From Mesorhizobium sp. C432A (GTDB taxonomy: Bacteria > Pseudomonadota > Alphaproteobacteria > Rhizobiales > Rhizobiaceae), in assembly GCF_030323145.1 (NCBI RefSeq), contig NZ_CP100470.1:4939001-5003000 (forward strand): 64,000 nucleotides of DNA, read 5' to 3'. This document shows positions 43,785 through 54,884 of the stretch, in pieces. Positions within the stretch are counted from its first letter, which is position 1. Every line of letters begins with the position of its first letter. Below the pieces are notes generated by a model. That model searched no databases. It saw only the letters and a program-made list of their open reading frames with translations, and was not told the origin of the DNA. The translations under genes were made by a program, and so were the position numbers.

Positions 43785-45976
43785 GAGCCGCTGTTCTTCT
43801 TGCGACGCTTGAACTGCGCGATGCGCTTGGGCGCATGCGACTTCAGCGCGTCACCCCGTCCCGACAGGCTCGGATTGGTCATGAAATATTCCTGCGCGTT
43901 GAACGGTTCCTCACCCTCATCCAGCACGACGCGCCGGGAGGTTCCGTCAGCCAATACGTCGAAACTTTGCTGGTTGTCCATGATGTTGCCCAGCATGATC
44001 TGGCCAAGGATCTGTTCATGCACCGTCGGATTGGTGATCGGCACCATGGTCTCGACGCGGCGGTCGAGATTGCGTGGCATCAAGTCGGCCGAGGCGATGT
44101 AGACGATCGCCTCGTCCGACGGCAGGCCATGGCCGTTGCCGAAGCAATAGATGCGGCTGTGTTCGAGGAAGCGGCCGACGATCGACTTGACTCTGATGTT
44201 TTCCGACAGGCCGGGCACCTGCGGCCGCAGGCAGCAGATGCCGCGCACGACGAGATCGATCTCCACGCCGGCACGGCTGGCGTCATAGAGCGCATCAATG
44301 ATGTTGGGATCGACGAGCGCGTTCATCTTCATCCAGATGCGCGCCGGACGGCCAGCCAGCGCGTAGGCGACCTCGTCGGCAATGTGCTTGAGGATACGGC
44401 TGCGCAGCGTAAACGGCGAGATGGCGATCCGCATCTCATCGGTCGGCTCGGCATAGCCGGTGATGAAGTTGAACAGCTGGGCGACATCGCGCGCGATCGT
44501 CGGATCGGTGGTGAAGAAGGACAGGTCGGTGTAGATGCGCGCGGTCACCGGATGGTAGTTGCCGGTGCCGAGATGCACATAGTTGCGCAGCTTGCCGTCC
44601 TCACGCCGCACCACGAGCGACATTTTCGCATGGGTTTTCAGTTCGAGGAAGCCGAACACGACCTGGACGCCGGCGCGTTCGAGGTCGCGCGCCCAGCGGA
44701 TGTTGGCTTCCTCGTCGAAGCGCGCCTTGAGCTCGACCAGGGCGGTCACCGACTTGCCGGCCTCGGCCGCGTCGACCAAGGCGCGCACGATCGGGCTGTC
44801 GTTGGAGGTGCGGTAGAGCGTCTGCTTGATTGCCACCACCTCCGGGTCGGCCATCGCCTGGCGCAGGAACTGGACCACCACGTCGAAGGATTCATAGGGG
44901 TGGTGGACGACGATGTCCTTCTCGCGGATGGCCGCGAAACAGTCGCCGCCATGCTCGCGGATGCGCTCGGGAAAGCGCGGATTGTAGGGGGTGAACTTCA
45001 GGTCGTCGCGCGGCACGGCGACGATCTCGGAAATCTGGCTGAGCGCCAGCGGGCCGGTCAGAACGCTGATGCGGCTCGAAGAGACGCCAAGCTCGCCGGC
45101 GACGAACTCGCGCAATTCGCCGGGCATCGACTTGTCGAATTCGATGCGGATGACCGAACCGCGGCGGCGCCGCTTCAGCGCCGTCTCGAACAGGCGCACG
45201 AGATCTTCCGACTCTTCCTCGACCTCGATATCGCTGTCCCGGATGATGCGGAAGGTGCCGGAACCCTTGACCTCATAGCCGGGGAACAGCTTGCCGATAT
45301 AGAGGCCGACAGCCTCCTCCAACGGAATGAAGCGAACGTGCTGCTTGCGGTCGGGCAGACGGATGAAGCGCTTCAGCGCCACCGGCAGGCGCAGAAGCGC
45401 GCTCATCTCCTCGCCATTCTTGCGATGGCGCAATTGCAGCGCCATCGAGAAGCCGAGATTGGGAATGAACGGAAACGGATGCGCCGGGTCGATCGACAGT
45501 GGAGTCAGGACCGGGAAGACCTGGTCCTGGAAATGATCTTCCAGCCAGACTTTCTCATCCTTGGTCAGTGCATCGCGGGTGATGCTCTCAATGCCTTCCT
45601 TGTTGAGCAGCAACATCAGCGCCGAAAGGCTGTTCTGCTGGTCCTCCTGCAGCCGCTCGACCTCGCGCAGCAATTGTTCCAGCTGCTGCTCCGGCGTGCG
45701 GCCGTCGGGGCTCTTGAGCGCAATGCCTTCGCGCACCTGGCCCGCAAGGCCGGCGACGCGGACCATGAAGAATTCATCGAGATTGGCGGCCGAAATCGAC
45801 AGGAAACGGACGCGTTCGAGCAGCGGATGGTGCTCGTTCTGTGATTCCTCGAGCACACGCCGGTTGAACTGCAGCCAGGAGAACTCACGGTTGACGAACC
45901 GATCGGGGTTGCCGCCCTCGGGGCTCGCCACCTCGACATTGATGAATTCGCTCTGCACCGGCTTCAGTTCGTTCAT
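43781..45976 (-). CDS. ppk: polyphosphate kinase 1
   Basis: Makes polyphosphate from ATP at the inner face of the membrane. The 731-residue protein shows [18 protein letters not shown] at the N-terminus, [17 protein letters not shown], the histidine region [12 protein letters not shown] (conserved phospho-His) and [22 protein letters not shown]. Complete. Forms an operon with ppx. The 5' region up to 46209 holds no further gene. Confidence 0.97.
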   Translation of the reverse strand: MNELKPVQSEFINVEVASPEGGNPDRFVNREFSWLQFNRRVLEESQNEHHPLLERVRFLSISAANLDEFFMVRVAGLAGQVREGIALKSPDGRTPEQQLEQLLREVERLQEDQQNSLSALMLLLNKEGIESITRDALTKDEKVWLEDHFQDQVFPVLTPLSIDPAHPFPFIPNLGFSMALQLRHRKNGEEMSALLRLPVALKRFIRLPDRKQHVRFIPLEEAVGLYIGKLFPGYEVKGSGTFRIIRDSDIEVEEESEDLVRLFETALKRRRRGSVIRIEFDKSMPGELREFVAGELGVSSSRISVLTGPLALSQISEIVAVPRDDLKFTPYNPRFPERIREHGGDCFAAIREKDIVVHHPYESFDVVVQFLRQAMADPEVVAIKQTLYRTSNDSPIVRALVDAAEAGKSVTALVELKARFDEEANIRWARDLERAGVQVVFGFLELKTHAKMSLVVRREDGKLRNYVHLGTGNYHPVTARIYTDLSFFTTDPTIARDVAQLFNFITGYAEPTDEMRIAISPFTLRSRILKHIADEVAYALAGRPARIWMKMNALVDPNIIDALYDASRAGVEIDLVVRGICCLRPQVPGLSENIRVKSIVGRFLEHSRIYCFGNGHGLPSDEAIVYIASADLMPRNLDRRVETMVPITNPTVHEQILGQIMLGNIMDNQQSFDVLADGTSRRVVLDEGEEPFNAQEYFMTNPSLSGRGDALKSHAPKRIAQFKRRKKNSGS

Positions 45977-46209
45977 GGTTCCTGCTCTTCCCCGCCAACC
46001 GTCCCTTGGAGCGCCGCTGGACGTGCCATGCCTCTAACACGCTTTTGTGACGCATGGCCCTTCGGCGAAAACCATTCCGATTTCAGGGACATGCACTTAA
46101 CCGGCTCACCGTATCCTCTGACAGGCTTTTGCGACAGTTTCATTTCATCGATCTTGCAAACAGGTCTGTTATGTTCCAGATGCTTTTCGACGAGATCAAG
46201 GAGACGACG

Positions 46210-46455
46210 ATGGCAGGCGGTTCCATTCCCCACTTCCAGAACGATGCGGGCCATCCGGCAATCGACATCGGCGTCAAGGAATTCATGTGCACCGGCGCCA
46301 ACCCGCCCTTCGACCATCCACACGTGTTCCTCGACATGGGCGACGACAATGAAAAGGTCTGCCCCTATTGCTCGACGCTCTACCGCTATTCGGCGAAGCT
46401 GAGGGCGACGGAAACGCTGCCGGCCGGTTGCCTTTATATCGACCAGGCCGCCTGA
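46210..46455 (+). CDS. zinc-finger domain protein (NDUFS6/COG4391-like)
   Basis: An 81-residue protein with the CHCC-type zinc ligands spread as FMCTGANPPFDHPHVFLDMG and EKVCPYCSTLYRY. This is the alphaproteobacterial homologue of the mitochondrial complex I subunit NDUFS6, which binds zinc near the iron-sulphur arm. AAGGAGA places the start at 46210. Followed by a monooxygenase gene 19 bp on. Confidence 0.88.
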   Translation: MAGGSIPHFQNDAGHPAIDIGVKEFMCTGANPPFDHPHVFLDMGDDNEKVCPYCSTLYRYSAKLRATETLPAGCLYIDQAA

Positions 46456-46474
46456 TCCTTCCGCGACAAGCCCG

Positions 46475-47713
46475 ATGGAAGACATCAGGTCCCGGCAGGT
46501 CATAATCGCCGGGGCCGGCATCGCCGGGCTGACCGCTGCCCTTGCCTTCGCCGGACGGCGTTATCCGGTAAAGCTGATCGAACAGGCACAGCACCTAGAC
46601 GCGGCCGGCGCCGGCATCCAGCTTTCGCCCAACGCAACACGCATTCTTGGAAAACTCGGCGTGCTCGACCGGCTGCTGCCCGCAGCGTTGCGGCCGGAAG
46701 CGGTCGTGCTCAAGGACGCCGGGACGCTGCGCGAACTGGCGCGGGTACCGCTTGGGCAAGCCGCCGAAGCGCGCTGGCAGGCGCCTTATCTCGTCGCTCA
46801 CCGCGCCGATCTGCAGGCAGCGCTGCTGGCGCAAATGGCCGAACGGCCGGAGATTGAGCTCATCACCGGCGCCCGCGTGACCCGCATCGTCAAAGACGCG
46901 CAATATGTCGCCGTGACCGCCGAAGTGGACGGCCGCGAGATCGAGGCACGCGGCAAACTGCTGGTCGGCTCCGACGGCGTCTGGTCGGCAGTCAGGGCGC
47001 AACTCGCAGGCGAGGACTTCGTCAAAAGCCGTTTTTCGGGCGAACTCGCCTGGCGAGTCACGATCGCGGCCGAGAGCGCCGCCGGCGAAGCCTTTGTCGC
47101 GATCGGCGCCGCCGACTGCGTCACCACGTTCCTGCATCCAGGCTTCCACATGGTCGCCTATCCCGTCAGCAAAGGCCGGGCCTTCAATCTCGCCGCCTTC
47201 ACCAAGGGTGAGCGCATGGCCGAAGGTTGGTCGGGCCATGCCGATCCCGCGATCCTCACGGCTGCCCTGCGCGGCACCGCGCCGGGCCTGACGAAGCTCG
47301 TGGCACTGGCCGGCCCATGGACGGCCTTTCCGATCCACACCGTCGAACAACAGCGGTGGACGAGCCCGCAGGGCATCGCGCTGATCGGCGACGCTGCGCA
47401 TGCGATGACGCCGTTTGCCGCACAGGGCGCGGCAATGGCGATCGAAGATGCCATCACGCTTGCCGACGCTATCGCCGATTTCCCTGGCGATCTGCTCAGA
47501 AGTTTTCAAATCTGGGAAAATCTTCGGCGGCCGCGTGTCGCCAAGGCCGCGCGTCGTGGGGCCGTAAACCGCCTCGCCTGGCATGCTGCCGGCCCGGTGG
47601 CGATCGCCCGCAATCTGTTCCTGGCCATGCGCTCGCCCGACAAGCTCGCCGCCGACCTCGACTGGCTCTATGGATGGCGAGCGGACATTCGGCAGTCTAG
47701 ATCGTCGACGTAG
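46475..47713 (+). CDS. FAD-dependent monooxygenase (salicylate hydroxylase-like)
   Basis: A 412-residue group A flavoprotein hydroxylase. It has the FAD motif VIIAGAGIAGLTAALAFAGR, the DG motif VGSDGVWSAVR and the GD motif IALIGDAAHAMTPFAAQGAAMAIEDA. The aromatic substrate cannot be told; UbiH-like ubiquinone hydroxylation is an alternative. No membrane helix. Probably co-transcribed with the zinc-finger gene. Confidence 0.93.
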   Translation: MEDIRSRQVIIAGAGIAGLTAALAFAGRRYPVKLIEQAQHLDAAGAGIQLSPNATRILGKLGVLDRLLPAALRPEAVVLKDAGTLRELARVPLGQAAEARWQAPYLVAHRADLQAALLAQMAERPEIELITGARVTRIVKDAQYVAVTAEVDGREIEARGKLLVGSDGVWSAVRAQLAGEDFVKSRFSGELAWRVTIAAESAAGEAFVAIGAADCVTTFLHPGFHMVAYPVSKGRAFNLAAFTKGERMAEGWSGHADPAILTAALRGTAPGLTKLVALAGPWTAFPIHTVEQQRWTSPQGIALIGDAAHAMTPFAAQGAAMAIEDAITLADAIADFPGDLLRSFQIWENLRRPRVAKAARRGAVNRLAWHAAGPVAIARNLFLAMRSPDKLAADLDWLYGWRADIRQSRSST

Positions 47714-47731
47714 CGATCCTTCCCACCCCCC

Positions 47732-47881
47732 TCTGTCCTGCCGGACATCTCCCCCCGCAAGGGGGGAGATTGGATGTCGCCGTCGCCTTCGCCAAAATCG
47801 CCGGCGTTGCAGCAGGAGCGCCGCGGGCAAAACGGCTGATCTCCCCCCTTGCGGGGGAGATGGCCGGCTGGCCAGAGGGGG
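47732..47881. repeat. large palindromic intergenic element, about 150 bp
   Basis: The two ends mirror each other: CCCCCTCTGTCCTGCCGG with ATCTCCCCCCGC on the left, and CTCCCCCTTGCGGGGGAGAT with GGCCAGAGGGGG on the right. Each end also folds on itself. The core CCCCCTTGCGGGGG recurs at 9.71 kb. This is the kind of mobile palindromic repeat scattered through Mesorhizobium genomes. Confidence 0.75.
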
Positions 47882-47936
47882 TGCTGTCCCGCTGACTTCA
47901 AAAGATCCAACACTGTCGCGGTGCGATGAAGGACTG

Positions 47937-48602
47937 CTAGTTATGAAACCGCATTGAAAATCCCAGCGAGGCCGGCAGCGGGTTCCACCAGCCGGTGCGC
48001 AGGCCGGCGGTGCGCAGGCCGGCGGCTGTCCAGGTGTTGCAGCCGACCAGCGCGTTGAAATGGCCGTTCGCCTCGAAGAAGCGGTCGAAGCTGGAATAGG
48101 CGGCGTTCTCGATGACGACCGGACCATGCGGCCCTTGCTGGAAACTCGCGTCGATATAGTCGAGCAGCGCTGCAAAACGTTCCTCATCGATGTCGAAACC
48201 GGTGACAGCAGGGTGCGGCTCGGCGATGGCCCCGGCGATATCGACATGCATGACCGAGGCGTCCAGTGTCAGCGCCTTGAGGACGGGCACTGTCTTCAGC
48301 TGCGACCAGCTCGGCGTCTCCAGATAGAAGGCCCGGCCGCCCCAGCCAAAGACGATGTAGCGCACTTCCGGGGCGTCGACAGGGATGCCGGCAGCGACCA
48401 AGAAATGGAAGCGCCGGTGCACCTCGTCATCGACGGGAATGGCGATGTCGGTGTGGATCGGATTCTCCAGCACCAGAATATGGCGCGTGCCCTCACCCGC
48501 CGCTGACGCCGGCCACAGCGGACGCGGCACCAGCGTGCCGAGCGTGGCAGCGAGCGCGACCACGATAATCAGCATGGCCACGAAACGCAGGGCTTTTATC
48601 AT
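47937..48602 (-). CDS. TIGR02117/DUF2459 family protein
   Basis: A 221-residue protein with one N-terminal membrane helix (FVAMLIIVVALAATLGTLV) and a periplasmic domain with HILVLENPIHTDIAIPVDD, RYIVFGWGGRAFYLETPSW and NALVGCNTWTAAGLRTAGL, typical of this uncharacterised family often found near urease or phosphate genes. Cysteine and the NTW motif suggest a peptidase-like fold, unproven. The start could also be 48638. Confidence 0.82.
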   Translation of the reverse strand: MIKALRFVAMLIIVVALAATLGTLVPRPLWPASAAGEGTRHILVLENPIHTDIAIPVDDEVHRRFHFLVAAGIPVDAPEVRYIVFGWGGRAFYLETPSWSQLKTVPVLKALTLDASVMHVDIAGAIAEPHPAVTGFDIDEERFAALLDYIDASFQQGPHGPVVIENAAYSSFDRFFEANGHFNALVGCNTWTAAGLRTAGLRTGWWNPLPASLGFSMRFHN

Positions 48603-48649
48603 GCGGCGGCGGCTTTGTGTTTCAATGGAGAAGATCAACCCCGGATAGC

Positions 48650-48684
48650 AAAAGAGCCCGGCCGCATTACGGCCGGGCTCTTTT
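48650..48684. terminator. bidirectional terminator between aapP and the TIGR02117 gene
   Basis: AAAAGAGCCCGGCCG (48650-48664) pairs perfectly with CGGCCGGGCTCTTTT (48670-48684), loop CATTA. It ends the aap operon on the minus strand. Confidence 0.93.
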
Positions 48685-48701
48685 GGTTCGCATGAAAATG
48701 C

Positions 48702-49505
48702 TCAGTGCAGGATCTGCGACAGAAACAGCTTCGTGCGCTCGTGGCGCGGATGGTCGAAGAACTCGGCCGGCGTGTTCTGTTCGACGATCTGGCCCTGATC
48801 CATGAAGATCACCCGGTTGGCGACCTTGCGGGCAAAGCCCATTTCGTGAGTGACGCACAGCATGGTCATGCCTTCCTCGGCCAGGCCCACCATCGTTTCC
48901 AGCACTTCCTTGATCATTTCTGGATCGAGCGCCGAGGTCGGCTCATCGAACAGCATGATGCGCGGGTTCATGCACAGCGAACGCGCGATCGCTACGCGCT
49001 GCTGCTGGCCGCCCGACAGCTGGCCCGGATATTTGTTGGCCTGTTCGGGGATCTTGACGCGCTTGAGGAAGTGCATCGCGATTTCCTCGGCCTGCTTCTT
49101 CGGCGTCTTGCGCACCCAGATCGGCGCCAGCGTGCAGTTCTCCAGGATGGTCAGATGCGGGAACAGGTTGAAGTGCTGGAACACCATGCCGACCTCGCGG
49201 CGCACCTCGTCGATCTTCTTGAGATCGTTGGTGAGTTCCTTGCCGTCGACGATGATCTTGCCCTTCTGGTGCTCTTCCAGCCGGTTGATGCAGCGGATCA
49301 TGGTCGACTTGCCCGAGCCCGAAGGACCGCAGATGACGATGCGCTCGCCGCGCATCACCTTGAGGTTGATGTCCTTCAGCACATGGAACTCGCCATACCA
49401 TTTGTGCATGCCGATGATGTCGATTGCGACATCGGTGGTCGAAATGTGCATCTTCTTGGCATCGACCTTGATCTCTTCGGCGCTGACGGCGTTTTCTATG
49501 ACCAT
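48702..49505 (-). CDS. aapP: general L-amino-acid ABC transporter, ATP-binding protein
   Basis: A 267-residue ATPase that powers amino-acid uptake from the cytoplasmic side. Walker [10 protein letters not shown] at 60-68, signature LSGGQQQR, Walker [12 protein letters not shown] and the switch His in LCVTHEMGF are all present. It is the last gene of aapJQMP, followed by a strong terminator. It is the fourth conserved component of the Aap system of Rhizobium. Confidence 0.96.
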   Translation of the reverse strand: MVIENAVSAEEIKVDAKKMHISTTDVAIDIIGMHKWYGEFHVLKDINLKVMRGERIVICGPSGSGKSTMIRCINRLEEHQKGKIIVDGKELTNDLKKIDEVRREVGMVFQHFNLFPHLTILENCTLAPIWVRKTPKKQAEEIAMHFLKRVKIPEQANKYPGQLSGGQQQRVAIARSLCMNPRIMLFDEPTSALDPEMIKEVLETMVGLAEEGMTMLCVTHEMGFARKVANRVIFMDQGQIVEQNTPAEFFDHPRHERTKLFLSQILH

Positions 49506-49589
49506 GGCAGGTTCCCCTTTTTGTTCTGTCTTTTAGCTATGATGCATGTCGTTGTCCCAAAACCGCTAAACACTTTTGGGCGACATGCA

Positions 49590-50747
49590 TCAACGTTTGT
49601 GGCCGGTGTCGAGCCGGCGTTCCGTGTACATCGAATACCGCGACATGCCGAAGCAGAACAGCCAGAAGACGAAGGCTGCAAAGATGAGACCGGATCTCGC
49701 GGTCTGTGGCGTCGCCCAATTGGCGTCCGAGAAGTTCTGCTTGACGACGCCAAGCAGGTCAAACATCGAGATGATGATGACGAGGCTTGTGTCCTTGAAC
49801 ATACCGATGAAGGTATTGACGATGCCGGGGATGACCAGCTTCAGTGCCTGCGGCAGCACGATCAGCACCATCTTCTGCCAGTAGCCCAGGCCAAGCGAAT
49901 CCGCACCCTCATACTGGCCCTTGGGGATCGCCTGCAGGCCGCCGCGCACCACTTCCGCCATATAGGCCGCGGCAAACAGCGAGACGCCGATCAGCGCCCT
50001 GAGATATTTGTCGAACGAAACCCCGGCGGGCAGAAACAGCGGCAGCATGACGCTGGCAAAGAACAGAACGGTGATCAGCGGGATGCCGCGAACGAACTCG
50101 ATGAAGACCACGCACAGTGTCTTGACGATCGGCATCTTGGAGCGCCGGCCGAGCGCCAGCACGATGCCCATCGGCAGCGACACGGCAATGCCGACAAAGG
50201 ACAGGCTCAGCGTCACCAGCAGCCCGCCCCATAGCTGGGTCTCCACATGCGGCAGGCCGAAGATGCCGCCGACCAGGAGCACGAACGCGATGATCGGCAG
50301 TGCCAGGAATAGAAGAATGGCGTTCAACCCCTTGCGCGGCACACGTGGCATCAGCAACGGCACCAGCAGCGCCACGAACAGGACGGCGACCAGGATCGGC
50401 CGCCAGCGCTCTTCCAGGGGATAGCGGCCAAGCATCAACTGGCCGAACTTCGCGTTGACGAAGGCCCAGCAGGCGCCTGACCAGCCGTCCGGCTGGATTC
50501 CGCCTTGCGCCACCGTGGCGCATACAGTCCGGTCCGGCCCCGTCCACTGGGCGTTGATGAAGGCCCAGTTGACGATGGGCGGCACGATCATCACCACCAG
50601 CGCAATAGCCACTACAGTCAGGATGACGTCGCCCACCGAACCGATCAGGTTCTTGCGAACCCAGGCCAAAGGCCCCCGCACGCCGGCCGGGGCTTGTTGA
50701 GCGAGTGCCATTTCGGTCCGCACCCAGGAGGTATCATGTTCCTGCAT
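49590..50747 (-). CDS. aapM: general L-amino-acid ABC transporter, permease
   Basis: A 385-residue inner-membrane permease with an extended N-terminal half (typical of AapM). The HisM/GlnP-type loop [23 protein letters not shown] contacts the ATPase. It begins 4 bp after aapQ stops, so the two are coupled and form a heterodimeric channel. The start at 50747 is preferred over 50789, which overlaps aapQ. Confidence 0.95.
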   Translation of the reverse strand: MQEHDTSWVRTEMALAQQAPAGVRGPLAWVRKNLIGSVGDVILTVVAIALVVMIVPPIVNWAFINAQWTGPDRTVCATVAQGGIQPDGWSGACWAFVNAKFGQLMLGRYPLEERWRPILVAVLFVALLVPLLMPRVPRKGLNAILLFLALPIIAFVLLVGGIFGLPHVETQLWGGLLVTLSLSFVGIAVSLPMGIVLALGRRSKMPIVKTLCVVFIEFVRGIPLITVLFFASVMLPLFLPAGVSFDKYLRALIGVSLFAAAYMAEVVRGGLQAIPKGQYEGADSLGLGYWQKMVLIVLPQALKLVIPGIVNTFIGMFKDTSLVIIISMFDLLGVVKQNFSDANWATPQTARSGLIFAAFVFWLFCFGMSRYSMYTERRLDTGHKR

Positions 50748-50751
50748 GGTC

Positions 50752-51939
50752 TTACCTCTCCACCAGCGCCATCCTGGCGTTAACCACATTCATCACCGCC
50801 GACGTCACCAGGCTGATGATGAGATAGACGACCATCATGATCAGCACACCCTCGACCGCTTGACCGGTCTGATTCAGCACTGTGCCCGCGATCGCCGTCA
50901 GGTCGGGATAACCGATGGCGATGGCCAGCGACGAGTTCTTGGTCAGGTTGAGATACTGGCTGGTCAGCGGCGGGATGACAATCCGCATGGCTTGGGGAAC
51001 GACGACAAGCCGCAGGATAGATCCCGGCCGCAGCCCCAGGGCGCCAGCCGCTTCGGTCTGACCCTTGCTGACGCCGAGAATGCCGGCGCGCACGATCTCG
51101 GCGATGAAGGAGGCCGTGTAACAGGACAGCGCCAAATAGAGAGACAGGAACTCCGGCCCGATCTGAAAGCCTCCGGTCAGGTTGAAGGTCGATTGTTTTG
51201 GAAAGTCGAAGCTCAAGGGAAAGCCGCTCAGCGCATAGGCCAGGAGCGGAAGGCCGACGATCAGCGCCGCCGAAGTCCAGAATACGGGAAACTGCTGGCC
51301 CGTTGCCATTTGCCGCTGGCGTGCCGTGCGCGCGACAAAAAAAGCCATGGCGATGCCGACAAGCAAGGCGACAAACATCAGCCAGGAGCCGTCGCCCCAG
51401 ATAGCGCGCGGAAAATAGAAACCGCGTTGGTTGAGGAAAGAGCCGAACGGCAAATTGAAACTGTCGCGAGGCGCCGGCAGTACCGCGAGCACGCCTGAAT
51501 ACCAGAAGAAGATCACCAGCAGGGGCGGAATGTTGCGGAACACCTCGACATAGACCGTGCAAATCTTGCGAACCAGCCAGTTGCGCGATAACCGGCCGAC
51601 GCCGACAATGAAGCCAATGATGGTCGCGGTGATAATGCCGGCAACGGCGACGATAATGGTGTTGATAAGCCCGACGACAATGGCCTGGCCATAGGTCGAA
51701 TCAGAATCATAAGCGATGGGCCTGACTGGAATGTCAAAGCCTGCTCGGTTGTTCAGGAAGCCAAAACCGGAAGTAATATGCAGGCGCTGCAGGTTGACGA
51801 TGACGTTGTGGACGATCCACCAGACGCCCGCCACCAGCAAGATGACAACCACCGCCTGGAAGAAAAACCCGCGGACTTTCGGATCGTTGATGAAGGAACC
51901 GCGGCTCGGCTCCTCGCGAAGAACTTCCTGCGATGCCAT
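50752..51939 (-). CDS. aapQ: general L-amino-acid ABC transporter, permease
   Basis: A 395-residue inner-membrane permease, partner of AapM. It has the membrane-spanning pattern of the family and the EAA loop [26 protein letters not shown]. Broad-specificity amino-acid import and efflux are known for the Rhizobium Aap system. Lies downstream of aapJ after a stem-loop. Confidence 0.95.
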   Translation of the reverse strand: MASQEVLREEPSRGSFINDPKVRGFFFQAVVVILLVAGVWWIVHNVIVNLQRLHITSGFGFLNNRAGFDIPVRPIAYDSDSTYGQAIVVGLINTIIVAVAGIITATIIGFIVGVGRLSRNWLVRKICTVYVEVFRNIPPLLVIFFWYSGVLAVLPAPRDSFNLPFGSFLNQRGFYFPRAIWGDGSWLMFVALLVGIAMAFFVARTARQRQMATGQQFPVFWTSAALIVGLPLLAYALSGFPLSFDFPKQSTFNLTGGFQIGPEFLSLYLALSCYTASFIAEIVRAGILGVSKGQTEAAGALGLRPGSILRLVVVPQAMRIVIPPLTSQYLNLTKNSSLAIAIGYPDLTAIAGTVLNQTGQAVEGVLIMMVVYLIISLVTSAVMNVVNARMALVER

Positions 51940-51962
51940 TGCTCATCCCCTGGAAAGAGAAA

Positions 51963-51989
51963 CCGGAAGGCAGATGATCTGCCTTCCGG
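51963..51989 (-). promoter_or_regulatory. stem-loop between aapJ and aapQ
   Basis: CCGGAAGGCAG-ATGAT-CTGCCTTCCGG is a perfect 11-bp stem with no long T-run. Such structures protect the binding-protein mRNA and lower expression of the permeases downstream, a known feature of ABC operons. Confidence 0.7.
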
Positions 51990-52001
51990 ATCACATTTCG
52001 A

Positions 52002-53030
52002 TCAGCGGATCGGCGGTGCGTATTGCAGGCCGCCCTTGGTCCACAGCGCATTGATGCCGCGCGCGATCTTCAGCGGGCTGCCGGTGCCGACATTGCGCTC
52101 GAACATCTCGCCGTAATTGCCGACTGCCTTGACGATGTTGACGACCCAGTCATTGCTCACGCCAAGGTCGGTTCCGATCTTGGTTTCGGCTTCCTGACCG
52201 AGCACGCGCTTGATCTCCGGATTATCCGAGGTCTTCATCTCTTCGACATTGGCCTGGGTGATGCCCAGTTCCTCTGCCTGCAACAGGGCGAAGTAGGTCC
52301 ACTTGACGATGTGGTACCACTGGTCGTCCCCCTGGCGTACGGCGGGGCCGAGCGGCTCTTTGGAGATGATCTCGGGCAGCACGACATGGTCGGCCGGCGC
52401 ACTCAGCGTCAGGCGGATGCCATAGAGGCCGGATTGGTCGGTGGTGTAGACGTCGCAGCGGCCGGCGTCATAGGCAGCGTTGACCTCTTCCAGCTTTTCG
52501 AAGACGACCGGGTTGTACTCCATCTTGTTCGCCTTGAAGTAATCGGCGAGGTTGAGCTCGGTGGTGGTGCCGCTCTGCACGCAGACTGCCGCACCTGAAA
52601 GCTGCAGCGCCGAATTGACGCCAGGCAGTTTCTTGGCGTTGATCATGAAACCCTGGCCGTCATAATAGGTGACGCCGATGAAGTTCAGGCCAAGCGCGGT
52701 ATCGCGATTGATGGTCCATGTGGTGTTGCGCGACAGGAGATCGATCTCGCCCGACTGCAACGCGGTGAAGCGCTCCTTGGCGCTGAGCGGCGTGAACTTG
52801 ACCTTGGAGGCATCGCCGAAGACTGCACCAGCGACAGCGCGGCAGAAATCCGCGTCGATGCCTTTCCAATCGCCTTTGTCGTCAGGCGCCGAGAAGCCGG
52901 CCAGGCCCGTCGAGACACCGCACTGGATGAAGCCCTTCGCCTTGACGGTATCGAGCGTTGTCGCCGACGCGGCCGAAGCCATCCATCCAAGCGCAGCGGC
53001 ACCGAGAATGCCAATTGCAATATGTTTCAT
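52002..53030 (-). CDS. aapJ: general L-amino-acid ABC transporter, periplasmic binding protein
   Basis: A 342-residue secreted solute-binding protein. The signal peptide IAIGILGAAALGWMASAASA is cleaved before TTLDTVKAKGFIQCGVSTGL, and the family lobe motifs GLAGFSAPDDKGDWKGIDADF and SGTTTELNLADYF are standard. First gene of aapJQMP. A reading up to 53177 adds non-signal sequence, so 53030 is the start. Confidence 0.96.
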   Translation of the reverse strand: MKHIAIGILGAAALGWMASAASATTLDTVKAKGFIQCGVSTGLAGFSAPDDKGDWKGIDADFCRAVAGAVFGDASKVKFTPLSAKERFTALQSGEIDLLSRNTTWTINRDTALGLNFIGVTYYDGQGFMINAKKLPGVNSALQLSGAAVCVQSGTTTELNLADYFKANKMEYNPVVFEKLEEVNAAYDAGRCDVYTTDQSGLYGIRLTLSAPADHVVLPEIISKEPLGPAVRQGDDQWYHIVKWTYFALLQAEELGITQANVEEMKTSDNPEIKRVLGQEAETKIGTDLGVSNDWVVNIVKAVGNYGEMFERNVGTGSPLKIARGINALWTKGGLQYAPPIR

Positions 53031-53488
53031 AACCCACAGACCCTTTTCTGTTTTCAGGTAAACCCTGATCCTCAGGCAAATCCTGATCTTTTCCCGCGTG
53101 AACCCGGCTCCCATCCGGCTCATTCCGGAACCTCGCGTCGTAACCGACGCCCGGCCCCTCCCATTCACGAACTGCATCGAAGGCGATTATCTCTGTGAGG
53201 TCAAGGGAAATGACCGTTTCACGACAGCTTTGAAAACCAATTGCCGCAAATGCCTGAATTGCGGACAACACCATCAGGAAAGCAGCAAGCCCCGCAAACA
53301 AAAACGGCAAAGTCCGTCGACGCTAATCCACATCCACTCATGAAATCCGCGGCTCTGGATTGCTACGCATTCCAGACTATTCATAAGGGAATTGGCCTAT
53401 GCAAAGGGCACCACCTGGCGGGCGCCCGCTGTTGCACGGCCAATGCCGCCGCTCTATGGCTAGCGCGTTCACCACGAGGCGAAGAGCA
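53031..53488. other. 458-bp divergent region between aapJ and the metC-like gene
   Basis: Holds the aapJ leader and promoter region. A minus-strand TTGACC with a 17-bp spacer to TTCGAT is the best, still weak, promoter candidate. No sigma-54 -24/-12 site and no gene seen; hydrophobic minus-strand readings here lack ribosome sites. Confidence 0.5.
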
Positions 53489-54658
53489 ATGGCGACTGAC
53501 GGCAACGAGATGGGTATCAACACGCGGCTTGCCCATTCGGGCAACAATCCGCACGACTATTTCGGCTTCGTCAATCCGCCGATCGTGCATGCCTCGACCG
53601 TGCTCTATCCCAATGCGTCGGCGATGGCGGCGCGCAGCCAGAAATACACCTATGGCACACGCGGCACGCCGACCACCGATGCGTTGGCGCATGCGATCGA
53701 CGCGCTGGAAGGCTCCGCCGGCACCATAATCGTGCCGTCGGGCCTGGCGGCGGTGACCGTTCCGTTGCTGGCGTTTCTCTCGGCAGGCGATCACATCCTG
53801 ATTGTCGATTCCGTTTACCATCCGACCCGCAATTTCGCCGACACGATGCTGAAGCGGCTGGGTGTCGAGGTCGAGTATTACGATCCGCATGCCGGCGCCG
53901 GCATCGCCAGCTTGATCAAGCCGAACACCAAAGTCGTGTTTACGGAATCACCGGCCTCCAACACCTTCGAGGTGCAGGACGTTCCGGCGATCGCCAAGGC
54001 GGCGCATGAAACGGGCGCCATCGTCATGATGGACAACACCTGGGCAACGCCGCTCTACTTCCATCCGCTCGACCACGGCGTCGATATCTCGATCCATGCG
54101 GCGACGAAATATCCGGCCGGGCATTCGGACGTGCTGCTGGGCACAGTGTCTGCCAATGCCAACTGCTGGAAGCAGCTTTGCGAGACGTTCTACACGATGG
54201 GCTGCTGCGCCGGCCCCGACGACGTCTATCAAGTCCTGCGCGGCCTGCGCACGATGGGCGTTCGGCTGGATCACCATCAAAAGAGCGCGCTTGCCATTGC
54301 CGTCTGGCTTGAAGGCCAGCCCGGCGTGGCCCGCGTGCTGCACCCGGCGCTCCCCAGCCACCCCGACCACGCGGTGTGGAAGCGTGATTTTTCCGGCTCG
54401 AGCGGCATCTTTTCCATCGTGCTCAAAGGCGGCGGCCAGAGACAGCAGCATGCCTTCCTCGATGCCTTGAAAATCTTCGGTCTCGGCTATTCCTGGGGCG
54501 GCTATGAGAGCCTTGCCGTGCCGGTCTTCCTCGGCGACCGTACCGTCGCCAAGGGCCCCTATGACGGCCCGCTGATCCGGCTGCAGATCGGGCTCGAGGA
54601 TGTCGAGGACCTCAAGGCCGATATCCTGCGCGGGCTGGAAGCGGCCGCTGCGGCATGA
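53489..54658 (+). CDS. metC: cystathionine beta-lyase (Cys/Met metabolism PLP enzyme)
   Basis: A 389-residue PLP-dependent enzyme that splits cystathionine to homocysteine in methionine synthesis. The cofactor lysine is Lys207 in ATKYPAGHSD, with YTYGTRGTPTTDALAHAIDALEG and SVYHPTRNF earlier and SWGGYESLAV near the end. The start at 53489 gives TDGNEMGINTRLAHSG; upstream codons read poorly. Cystathionine gamma-lyase cannot be fully excluded. Confidence 0.92.
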   Translation: MATDGNEMGINTRLAHSGNNPHDYFGFVNPPIVHASTVLYPNASAMAARSQKYTYGTRGTPTTDALAHAIDALEGSAGTIIVPSGLAAVTVPLLAFLSAGDHILIVDSVYHPTRNFADTMLKRLGVEVEYYDPHAGAGIASLIKPNTKVVFTESPASNTFEVQDVPAIAKAAHETGAIVMMDNTWATPLYFHPLDHGVDISIHAATKYPAGHSDVLLGTVSANANCWKQLCETFYTMGCCAGPDDVYQVLRGLRTMGVRLDHHQKSALAIAVWLEGQPGVARVLHPALPSHPDHAVWKRDFSGSSGIFSIVLKGGGQRQQHAFLDALKIFGLGYSWGGYESLAVPVFLGDRTVAKGPYDGPLIRLQIGLEDVEDLKADILRGLEAAAAA

Positions 54659-54884
54659 CACCAGCAAACTTGCGAAGCTGATTCCGCTAGCCCGCTTAAC
54701 CCGTTGAAAGGATTGGCGAGCGACTTTCGTAGGACGATCGACGTCGCAAAGCCGCTCATGGGTAGACCAAGCGCAATGTTATTTCCCCAACGCGCGCTTT
54801 TTCGGATCGGTTTGACTTTCAAAATCGTCGGCCCAACGCCATTGCAGGCGCTGCGCCCACAATTCCAGCCGGACTGAGCTTACC

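Noticed and set aside
43835..45844. Plus-strand open frame of about 670 codons opposite ppk
   Set aside because: Antisense shadow of an intact polyphosphate kinase gene.
53031..53488. Sigma-54 promoter for the aap operon
   Set aside because: Expected from nitrogen control in rhizobia, but no TGGC-N8-TTGC match was found.
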